A DNA stretch of 19,984 nt from an uncultured Eubacteriales bacterium (GTDB taxonomy: Bacteria > Bacillota > Clostridia > Oscillospirales > Oscillospiraceae). This document shows, piece by piece, positions 12,991 to 19,984 of the stretch (the first letter of the stretch is position 1; every line of letters starts with the position of its first letter). A program made the translations under genes and the position numbers. The notes under the pieces were generated by a model. The model ran no database searches. It saw only the letters and a list, made by a program, of their open reading frames with translations, and was not told the origin of the DNA. The stretch spans positions 1-19,984 of the forward strand of contig URXY01000036.1 in NCBI GenBank assembly GCA_900552015.1, in the 5' to 3' direction.

Positions 12991-14135
12991 CAAGGAGTAT
13001 TGCTTTACTCGGCTCTACCGGCTCCATCGGCCGCCAGACGCTCGAGGTGGCGCGCGAGCTGGGGCTTTCCGTCGCCGCGCTGACGGCGAACAGGAGCGTT
13101 GATCTCATCGAACAGCAGGCGCGGGAATTTTCCCCGCGCCTTGCCGTGCTTTATGACGAGGACGCGGCGCGCGAGCTTCGCGCACGCCTTTCGGATACGA
13201 AGATCCAGGTCCTCTCCGGCATGGAGGGACTTCTGGCCGCCGCCACGGCGGACGACGCCGACACGGTCGTGACCGCCGTGATGGGCATGATCGGCCTTAA
13301 GCCGACGATTGCCGCCATCGAGAAGAAAAAGCGCATCGCGCTTGCCAACAAGGAAACGCTCGTCTGCGCGGGCGAGCTTGTGGTGGACGCGGCGGAAAAA
13401 TATGGCGCAGAGATCGTCCCCGTCGACAGCGAGCACAGCGCGATCTTCCAGTGCCTCCAGGGCTGCCGCGACCGCAGCGAGATCAAGCGTTTGATCCTGA
13501 CCTGCTCGGGAGGCCCCTTCTACGGTTTGAGCGCGCAGGAGCTTGCAACGAAGACGAAGGCTGACGCGCTCAAACACCCGAACTGGACGATGGGCGCGAA
13601 GATCACCATCGACTCCGCGACCCTGATGAACAAAGGCCTTGAGATCATCGAGGCCATGCGCCTTTACCGTCTGCCGCTTTCTCAGGTCGATGCGGTCATT
13701 CATCGCCAGAGCATCGTACATTCGCTCGTCGAGTTCCACGACGGGGCGATGCTCGCCCAGCTCGGCACACCGGACATGAAGCTGCCCATCCGCTACGCGA
13801 TGACGTACCCCAACAGGGCCGTTTCGCCCGCGGAACCGCTTGACCTTCTCAAGTGCCCGCCGCTGACGTTCGCTGAGCCCGATGAAGAGGTCTTTCGCTG
13901 CCTCAAGATCGCCAAGCAGTGCGCCGCCATCGGCAATGTCTACTGCGCGGCGATGAACGGCGCGAACGAAGAGGCTGTCGCGGCATTTCTGTGCGACGAG
14001 ATCGGCATCTGTGCCATCCCTGACCTCATCGAAGCGGCGCTTGATAAAACCGAGACGGTATATCAGCCGCAGCTTTCGGATATTCTGGAAGCAGACCGGC
14101 TCGCGCGCGAGGTCGTGCGCGAAAAGCTCAACTGA
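12987..14135 (+). CDS. dxr: 1-deoxy-D-xylulose 5-phosphate reductoisomerase
   Basis: This 382-residue enzyme converts DXP to MEP with NADPH, the committed step of the MEP isoprenoid pathway. The nucleotide-binding LLGSTGSIG lies at residues 7-15. ALANKETLVCAGE follows, then the metal-binding DSEHSAIFQ (D147, E149) and NKGLEIIEA (E219). SGGPF, HPNWTMGAKITIDSATL and HRQSIVHSLVEF complete the active site. The ATG overlaps the cdsA stop by 4 bases and has GGAGG 7 bases upstream. Presence of dxr and ispG shows the cell uses the MEP and not the mevalonate route. Confidence 0.97.
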   Translation: MTRSIALLGSTGSIGRQTLEVARELGLSVAALTANRSVDLIEQQAREFSPRLAVLYDEDAARELRARLSDTKIQVLSGMEGLLAAATADDADTVVTAVMGMIGLKPTIAAIEKKKRIALANKETLVCAGELVVDAAEKYGAEIVPVDSEHSAIFQCLQGCRDRSEIKRLILTCSGGPFYGLSAQELATKTKADALKHPNWTMGAKITIDSATLMNKGLEIIEAMRLYRLPLSQVDAVIHRQSIVHSLVEFHDGAMLAQLGTPDMKLPIRYAMTYPNRAVSPAEPLDLLKCPPLTFAEPDEEVFRCLKIAKQCAAIGNVYCAAMNGANEEAVAAFLCDEIGICAIPDLIEAALDKTETVYQPQLSDILEADRLAREVVREKLN

Positions 14136-14153
14136 CCAAATTTAGGAGAGACC

Positions 14154-15218
14154 ATGGTTTATATTCTCATTGCGATCCTGATTTTCGGCGTGCTCATCGC
14201 CGTGCACGAACTCGGCCACTTTTTGGCGGCCAAGGCCTGCGGCGTGCGCGTCAACGAATTTTCCATCGGCATGGGCCCGCAGCTCTTCCATAAGACGAAG
14301 GGGGACACCGAATACTCCCTGCGGCTCCTGCCCATCGGAGGCTACTGCGCCATGGAGGGCGAGGACGAGGATTCGGACGACGACCGCGCGCTGGGCCGCC
14401 AGGTCTGGTGGAAGAAGTTCATCATCTTCGTCGCGGGCGCGTTCATGAATTTTCTGACGGGCCTTCTCATCATCGTCTGCCTTTATGCCGGTGCGCACGC
14501 CTTCTACACCTCGGAGATCGTCGAGCTGAACCCCGATTTCCCGCAGCAGGGGGAGGACGGCCTGATGCTCGGCGACATGATCTACGCCATCAACGGCGAG
14601 CGCGTCTATTTGAAGAGCGACGTGTCGCTCATCATGAGCCTGCGCGGCGACAGCGGCACGCTCGAAATGACGGTGCTGCGCGACGGGAAGAAACTCGAGC
14701 GCACGCTCACAAAGCAAGTCTACACCGACGAAAACGGCAAGGAGTACGAGGCCTACGGCTTCACCTACGGCGGTATCGTCGAGGCGACGTTCTTCAATAA
14801 GCTTCAGTACAGCTGGTACCAGACGATCGACTATGTCCGCATCGTGAGACTGAGCCTGCAAATGCTGATCTCGGGCGCGGCAGGGGTGAACGATCTGAGC
14901 GGCCCGGTCGGCATCGTCTCGACCATCACGGAGGTCGGCAAGGAGACCGAGGCTGAGGCGGGCTTCGGCGCGGCACTCGAGAGCATTCTCTACTTCGCCG
15001 CGATGCTCGCGGTGAACCTCGCCGTGATGAACCTGCTGCCGCTGCCCGCGCTCGACGGCGGACACGTGCTGTTCCTGCTCGTCAACGGCATCGCCGTGGC
15101 GCTTTTCAAAAAGGAAATTCCGTCCAAGTACCTGAACGTCATCAACGGCATCGGCTTTGCGCTCTTAATGGCGCTGATGCTGTTCGTCACGTTCCATGAC
15201 ATTGTCAAGCTCCTGTGA
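14154..15218 (+). CDS. rseP: RseP-type site-2 membrane metalloprotease
   Basis: This 354-residue intramembrane zinc protease would cut anti-sigma factors or signal-peptide remnants within the membrane. The zinc site HELGH lies at residues 18-22 in the first membrane span. A PDZ domain covers about residues 130-205 (GLMLGDMIYAINGE core). The third zinc ligand is in NLLPLPALDGG (293-303, D301). LSGPVGI precedes it, as in RseP/RasP proteins. A further membrane span ends the protein. An acidic patch EGEDEDSDDD near residue 66 is the usual family loop. It has AGGAGA before the ATG and lies 18 bases after dxr. Its substrate in this organism is not shown by the sequence. Confidence 0.95.
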   Translation: MVYILIAILIFGVLIAVHELGHFLAAKACGVRVNEFSIGMGPQLFHKTKGDTEYSLRLLPIGGYCAMEGEDEDSDDDRALGRQVWWKKFIIFVAGAFMNFLTGLLIIVCLYAGAHAFYTSEIVELNPDFPQQGEDGLMLGDMIYAINGERVYLKSDVSLIMSLRGDSGTLEMTVLRDGKKLERTLTKQVYTDENGKEYEAYGFTYGGIVEATFFNKLQYSWYQTIDYVRIVRLSLQMLISGAAGVNDLSGPVGIVSTITEVGKETEAEAGFGAALESILYFAAMLAVNLAVMNLLPLPALDGGHVLFLLVNGIAVALFKKEIPSKYLNVINGIGFALLMALMLFVTFHDIVKLL

Positions 15219-15231
15219 GGAGGATGATCCT

Positions 15232-16269
15232 ATGAGTAAGCAAATTATTGCGGGCGGCGTCGCCATCGGCGGTGGTGCGCCGGTCACGATCCAGTCGATG
15301 TGCAACACGCACACTGAGGATGCCAAGGCCACCGTCGCGCAGATCCACGAGCTCGAAGAGGCGGGCTGCGAGATCGTGCGCGTTACGGTGCCGAATATGG
15401 AGGCCGCGCACGCGCTGAGCGAAATTAAGGCGAACATTTCCGTCCCGCTTGTCGCAGACATTCACTTCGACTACCGTCTCGCCGTCGAAGCGGCGGCGCG
15501 CGGCGCGGACAAGATCCGCATCAACCCCGGCAACATCGGGGGAGATGACCGCGTTAAGGCGGTCGTCGATGCCTGCCGCGACCACAAGGTCCCCATCCGC
15601 ATTGGCGTGAACGGCGGCTCGCTTGAAAAGGAGCTGCTTCAAAAATATGGCCGCGTGACGCCCGAGGCGCTCGTCGAGAGCGCGCTCAGACATGTGCGGC
15701 TGCTTGAAAAATTCGACTTCACCGACATCTGCATTTCGGTCAAGAGCTCCGATGTGCCGCTCAACATGGCGGCCTACCGCCTGCTGCACGAAAAGGTCGA
15801 CTATCCGCTCCACCTCGGCGTGACCGAGGCGGGCACGCCCTCGATGGGGCTTTTGAAGTCCGCCATCGGCATCGGCGGCCTTCTGTGCGAGGGCATCGGC
15901 GACACGATGCGCGTCTCGCTCACAGCGGACCCCGTGGAGGAGGTCTACGCCGCCAAGCGCATCTTGCAGGCCTGTGGCATCCGCCGCAGCGGTGTGAACC
16001 TCGTCTCCTGCCCAACCTGCGGCCGCACGGCGTACAACATGATCCCTATTGCTGAGGAGCTGGAGCGCCGTTTGGCAGATTGTAAAAAGAACATCACCGT
16101 CGCCGTGATGGGCTGCATCGTCAATGGACCGGGCGAGGCTTCAGCCGCTGATATCGGCGTGGCCGGCGGCAAGGGCGAGGGTCTGATTTTCCGGAAAGGG
16201 AAAGTCCTTTACAAAGTGCCGCAGGAGAAGCTTGTGGACGCTTTGATGGAGGAAATCGACAAGCTCTGA
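15232..16269 (+). CDS. ispG: 4-hydroxy-3-methylbut-2-enyl diphosphate synthase (flavodoxin/ferredoxin)
   Basis: This 345-residue 4Fe-4S enzyme carries out the next-to-last step of the MEP pathway, opening methylerythritol cyclodiphosphate. The N-terminal TIM barrel shows PVTIQSM, LVADIHFDYRLA and RINPGNIG. The C-terminal cluster domain has CPTCGR (C260, C263) and GCIVNGPGEA (C295, E302), giving the three cysteine and one glutamate ligands. The start at 15232 has GGAGGA 6 bases upstream. The N-terminus is short: it goes straight into the GGGAPV motif without the usual arginine-rich lead. It follows rseP by 13 bases. Iron-sulfur chemistry fits an anaerobic host. Confidence 0.96.
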   Translation: MSKQIIAGGVAIGGGAPVTIQSMCNTHTEDAKATVAQIHELEEAGCEIVRVTVPNMEAAHALSEIKANISVPLVADIHFDYRLAVEAAARGADKIRINPGNIGGDDRVKAVVDACRDHKVPIRIGVNGGSLEKELLQKYGRVTPEALVESALRHVRLLEKFDFTDICISVKSSDVPLNMAAYRLLHEKVDYPLHLGVTEAGTPSMGLLKSAIGIGGLLCEGIGDTMRVSLTADPVEEVYAAKRILQACGIRRSGVNLVSCPTCGRTAYNMIPIAEELERRLADCKKNITVAVMGCIVNGPGEASAADIGVAGGKGEGLIFRKGKVLYKVPQEKLVDALMEEIDKL

Positions 16270-16305
16270 GCGAACTGACAGAGAGACTGAGATAAGGTTG
16301 TTACT

Positions 16306-19300
16306 ATGGCACAAAAGATTCCGTTTTTTGAATTATTCACCGACTTTTCGCCGGATTTTGACCTGCGCGTACCGCTCAACGCCGCAATGGTCACGAACAT
16401 GGTGCTTGAGCCGGAAAAGCGCACGATGACGCTCGACATGACTGTGCGTGCGGAGATGACCGACGCGACACGCGAGACTGTCGAGCAGATGCTTGCGCGC
16501 AGCTACGACTTAAAGCGCGTCAACATCCGCGTCAAGTCGACGGCGGAAGCGTTTCCCGACATGATGAAAAACGCCGGGCGGAAGGTGAGCGGCAGCGGCA
16601 GTGTCATTTTAGGCCGTGAGATCGCCAAGGGCCGCGTGCTGCCCATCAGCGAACTGACGCCCAAGGCCGGTCATGTTGTGGTCGAGGGCAAGGTCTTCAA
16701 GTTCGACTGCCACGAGACGCGCCGCGCCGGTGTCTGGACGATGCTGCTCGAGATCACGGACTATGAGGGCTCGCTCATCATTCGCCGGAGTCTTCCGGAG
16801 CGCGAGGCGGTCGAGCTGAACGGCAAGATCGCCAACGGTATGTGGCTGCGCGTCAGCGGCCGTATGGAGCTCTCGTTCGACGGCAAGGATATGCAGCTCA
16901 ACCCGCAGGACATCATGCAGATCGACCACGAAGAACGCATGGATAGGGCGGAAGAGAAGCGCGTCGAGCTGCACCTGCATACCCGTATGTCCAATATGGA
17001 TGCTCTGACCGACACGACCACGGCCGTGAACCGGGCCATCAAGTGGGGGATGCCTGCCATCGCCATCACGGACCACGGCGTAGCGCAGAGCTTTCCGGAT
17101 GCCTGGCACGCCGGAGAGGGTAAAATAAAAATACTTTACGGATGTGAAGGCTATTTCCTCAATAATATCGATGACCGCATCTGCGTGCATGGCACGCAGG
17201 ACGGCGATTTCTCGACGGAGATATGCTGCTTTGATATTGAAACGACGGGCCTGAAGGTCGCGCACGATGCCATCACCGAGATCGGTGCGGTCATCCTGAA
17301 AAACGGTGAGATCGTCGATACGTTCCAGACCTTTGTCGACCCAGAGCGCCGGCTTTCGCCTGAGATCATCGGCCTGACCGGCATCACGGACGACATGCTG
17401 CGCGGCGCGCCGAAGCTGGAGGACGCGCTGCACGCGTTTTTGGCCTTTGCGGGCGGCCGCCCGCTCGCTGCGCACAATGCGGAGTTTGATATCAGCTTCA
17501 TCCGCGCAGGCTGCAAAAAGTGCGGCATCCCGTTCGAGCCGACGTATCTCGACTCGCTGATCTTCGCGCAGGATCTCCTGCCCGAGCTCGGCAAGTACAA
17601 GCTCGACATCGTGGCCGACCACTTGCAGCTCCCGCAGTTCAACCACCACCGCGCGTCCGACGATGCGGTGCCGGTGGCGCAGATGCTCGCCAAGTTCTTT
17701 GTCATGCTCGAAGAGCGCGGCGTCACGCGCCTCCAGCAGATCAACGACGAGATGACCAAGCTCCGCCCACTGGGCGCAAAGCGCAGCCGCTTCCCGAAGC
17801 ACATCATCCTCATCGCCAAGAACAAGGTGGGTCTCAAGAACCTCTACCAGCTCATTTCGGCGTCGAACCTCAAATACTTCAAGCGCGTGCCGATCATCCC
17901 GAAAAGCGAGCTCATCGAGCACCGCGAGGGCTTGATCATCGGCTCTGCGTGCGAGGCGGGCGAGCTGTTCCGCGCCATCGTCGACCACAAGGACTGGAAC
18001 GAGCTCAAGCGCATCGCATCATTCTATGATTATCTCGAGATCCAGCCCCTCTGCAACAATCGCTTTATGGTGCGCGACGGCACGGTGCGCGACGACGAGG
18101 ACCTCAAGGACTTCAACCGCACCGTCGTCCGCTTAGGTGAAGAGCTCGGCAAGCCCGTCTGCGCGACTGGTGACGTTCACTTCCTCGACCCCGAGGACGA
18201 GATATACCGCCACATCCTGCTCGCGTCGAAGAAATTTACCGACGCGAACGAGCCCGTCCCACTCTATTTCCGCACGACGGAGGAAATGCTGAAAGAATTC
18301 GACTACCTCGGCAAGGAGAAGGCCTACGAGGTCGTCGTGACGAACACCCGTGCCATCGCCGAGCAGGTGGAGGACATCGAGCTTCTGCCCAAGGGCAAAC
18401 TCTTCCCGCCGCGCCTCGAAAACTCGGAGGAAGACCTCAACCGCATGGTGTGGGGAAAAGCGCATGAACTCTACGGCGAAGACCTGCCGCAGCTCATCGT
18501 CGACCGATTGAACGTCGAGCTTGGCAGCATTCTGGGCAAGTACGACGTCGTCTATATGTCGGCGCAGAAGCTCGTGCAGCGCTCGCTCGAGTGCGGCTAT
18601 CTTGTCGGCTCGCGAGGGTCGGTCGGCTCATCGCTCGTCGCGTATATGGCTGGTATCACCGAGGTCAACGCCCTTCCGCCGCACTATCGCTGCCCCAAGT
18701 GCCGCAATGTGGAGTTCCACGCGGGTGAGTACGGCTGCGGCGCGGACATGCCCGACAAGATGTGTCCCGTCTGCGGCACGAAGTATGTCAAGGATGGCTT
18801 CGATATCCCGTTCGAGACCTTCCTCGGCTACGGCGGCGGCAAGGTGCCGGATATCGACCTGAACTTCTCGGGCGAATATCAGGCGCGCGCGCACGCGCAC
18901 GCGGTCGAGATGTTCGGAAAGACCCAGGTCTTCCGCGCGGGTACCATCGGTACGCTCGCGGAGAAGACGGCCTACGGCTTTGTCAAAAAATACATTGAAG
19001 AAAACGGTATTGCTGCCGGTACGGCTGAGATCGACCGCCTGACGGCAGGCTGCGTCGGCGTGCGCCGCACGACGGGGCAGCACCCCGGCGGTCTCGTCGT
19101 CGTGCCGGACGACATGGATATTGAGGATTTCTGCCCTGTCCAGCACCCGGCGGACGACCCGGAGAGCGACACCATCACCACGCATTTTGAATATCACTGC
19201 ATGGAGGACAACCTCCTGAAGCTCGATATGCTCGGCCACGATGACCCGACGATGATCCGTATGCTCGAGGATCTCACCGGCGTGAACGCCCGCACGATCC

Positions 19301-19984
19301 CGCTGGACGATCCGGATACGATGAGCATTTTCACCTCGTCGAAGGTGCTGGGCTTTGAGAACGACGATCTGCTCGGTCCGACCGGCGCGGTCGCCATTCC
19401 CGAGTTCAACACGCGCTTCACGCGCCAGATGCTCATTGACACGCAGCCAAAGGACTTCAACACCCTCGTGCGTCTTTCCGGCTTCTCGCACGGCACGGAC
19501 GTGTGGCTCGGCAACGCGCGCGAGCTGATCGTCAGCGGCACGGCGAGCGTTCTGGAGACAGTCGGCTGCCGCGACGACATCATGCTCTACCTCATTTCCA
19601 TGGGGCTTGACCCGAAGATGAGCTTCAAGATCATGGAGGCCGTGCGGAAGGGCAAGGTCAAAAAGGGCGGCTTTCAGGACGGCTGGGTAGAGGCGATGCA
19701 GGAGCACGATGTGCCGGAATGGTACATCGAGTCGCTCGCCAAGATCGGCTATCTGTTTCCGAAGGCGCACGCGGTCGCATATGTTATGATGGCGTTCCGT
19801 ATCGCGTGGTTCAAGGTGCATGAGCCGCTGGCGTTCTACGCGACCTTCTTCACCGTGCGCGCGAAGGCGTTCGACGCGGAATACTGCTGCGCGGGACTGG
19901 ACGCGGTCAAGCGGAAGATCCGCGAGATCGAGAACAACAAGGACGCGTCGGCGGTCGAGCAGGATCTGATGACCACGCTCGAGG
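16306..19984 (+). CDS. polC: DNA polymerase III alpha subunit, Gram-positive PolC type (3' end outside window)
   Basis: The open frame runs 1226 codons to the window edge without a stop; family length suggests about 110-210 residues are missing. PolC is the main replicative polymerase of Bacillota, with its proofreading exonuclease inserted in the PHP domain. In order: an N-terminal region to about residue 115, an OB fold (about 117-205), the PHP domain opening with HLHTRMSN (H223), the exonuclease with DIETTG (310-315), HNAEFD (390-395) and HHRASDD (447-453), then the rest of PHP. The polymerase core has GYLVGSRGSVGSS (764-776), a zinc site of C796, C799, C820 and C823, and PDIDLNFSG with catalytic D849 and D851. 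The ATG at 16306 has a weak TAAGG site; it lies 36 bases after ispG. Confidence 0.97.
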   Translation, partial: MAQKIPFFELFTDFSPDFDLRVPLNAAMVTNMVLEPEKRTMTLDMTVRAEMTDATRETVEQMLARSYDLKRVNIRVKSTAEAFPDMMKNAGRKVSGSGSVILGREIAKGRVLPISELTPKAGHVVVEGKVFKFDCHETRRAGVWTMLLEITDYEGSLIIRRSLPEREAVELNGKIANGMWLRVSGRMELSFDGKDMQLNPQDIMQIDHEERMDRAEEKRVELHLHTRMSNMDALTDTTTAVNRAIKWGMPAIAITDHGVAQSFPDAWHAGEGKIKILYGCEGYFLNNIDDRICVHGTQDGDFSTEICCFDIETTGLKVAHDAITEIGAVILKNGEIVDTFQTFVDPERRLSPEIIGLTGITDDMLRGAPKLEDALHAFLAFAGGRPLAAHNAEFDISFIRAGCKKCGIPFEPTYLDSLIFAQDLLPELGKYKLDIVADHLQLPQFNHHRASDDAVPVAQMLAKFFVMLEERGVTRLQQINDEMTKLRPLGAKRSRFPKHIILIAKNKVGLKNLYQLISASNLKYFKRVPIIPKSELIEHREGLIIGSACEAGELFRAIVDHKDWNELKRIASFYDYLEIQPLCNNRFMVRDGTVRDDEDLKDFNRTVVRLGEELGKPVCATGDVHFLDPEDEIYRHILLASKKFTDANEPVPLYFRTTEEMLKEFDYLGKEKAYEVVVTNTRAIAEQVEDIELLPKGKLFPPRLENSEEDLNRMVWGKAHELYGEDLPQLIVDRLNVELGSILGKYDVVYMSAQKLVQRSLECGYLVGSRGSVGSSLVAYMAGITEVNALPPHYRCPKCRNVEFHAGEYGCGADMPDKMCPVCGTKYVKDGFDIPFETFLGYGGGKVPDIDLNFSGEYQARAHAHAVEMFGKTQVFRAGTIGTLAEKTAYGFVKKYIEENGIAAGTAEIDRLTAGCVGVRRTTGQHPGGLVVVPDDMDIEDFCPVQHPADDPESDTITTHFEYHCMEDNLLKLDMLGHDDPTMIRMLEDLTGVNARTIPLDDPDTMSIFTSSKVLGFENDDLLGPTGAVAIPEFNTRFTRQMLIDTQPKDFNTLVRLSGFSHGTDVWLGNARELIVSGTASVLETVGCRDDIMLYLISMGLDPKMSFKIMEAVRKGKVKKGGFQDGWVEAMQEHDVPEWYIESLAKIGYLFPKAHAVAYVMMAFRIAWFKVHEPLAFYATFFTVRAKAFDAEYCCAGLDAVKRKIREIENNKDASAVEQDLMTTLE

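Noticed and set aside
16609..17988. A 459-codon minus-strand open frame inside polC
   Set aside because: The plus strand here encodes the OB, PHP and exonuclease domains of PolC with catalytic motifs intact. The antisense frame is a GC-bias shadow.
1..19984. Phage, transposon, CRISPR, toxin-antitoxin or other defence system
   Set aside because: Reading both strands gave no integrase, transposase, direct-repeat array or paired small genes. All long supported frames belong to transport, hydroxylase, lipid, isoprenoid, translation or replication functions.

Overview
The window looks like chromosomal DNA from a GC-rich member of the Bacillota, most likely a Clostridia gut anaerobe of the Oscillospiraceae type. 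The case rests on a Gram-positive PolC replicase, a pyrH-frr-uppS-cdsA-dxr-rseP-ispG-polC operon, AGGAGG ribosome binding sites, and two oxygen-sensitive-style molybdenum hydroxylase systems. The lineage call is inference; no rRNA marker is present. There is no sign of phage, insertion sequence, CRISPR array, tRNA or rRNA.

Region 1 (1-970): a minus-strand thiamine ECF transporter S-component (thiT). It is preceded by a consensus promoter and a TPP riboswitch whose aptamer, antiterminator and terminator can all be read from the sequence. Three hairpins follow the gene.

Region 2 (970-9230): a molybdenum hydroxylase island. It holds a single-chain 2Fe-2S plus molybdopterin hydroxylase of the selenium-dependent xanthine dehydrogenase type, a cytosolic type I asparaginase, a MocA/YgfJ-like molybdopterin nucleotidyltransferase on the opposite strand, and a three-subunit xanthine dehydrogenase xdhA-xdhB-xdhC resembling the E. 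coli enzyme. The likely theme is anaerobic purine oxidation with on-site cofactor maturation. Only one FAD subunit (XdhB) serves two molybdopterin catalytic chains within the window.

Region 3 (9180-9914): a stand-alone cytidylate kinase-like gene with its own promoter, whose -10 box lies in the loop of the hairpin that ends xdhABC. A textbook terminator closes it.

Region 4 (9988-19984): a tightly packed housekeeping operon. It runs from UMP kinase and ribosome recycling factor through undecaprenyl diphosphate synthase, CDP-diglyceride synthase, DXP reductoisomerase, the RseP-type site-2 protease and IspG to DNA polymerase III PolC, which runs off the right edge. Four of the junctions overlap by 1 or 4 bases or have similarly tight coupling. 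The operon links isoprenoid precursor synthesis (dxr, ispG) with its use in the cell-wall lipid carrier (uppS).

Most of the window is well-understood biology. The parts most worth a second look are the TPP aptamer variant, the shared-FAD question and asparaginase linkage in the hydroxylase island, the promoter nested in a terminator, and the altered UMP loop of PyrH.
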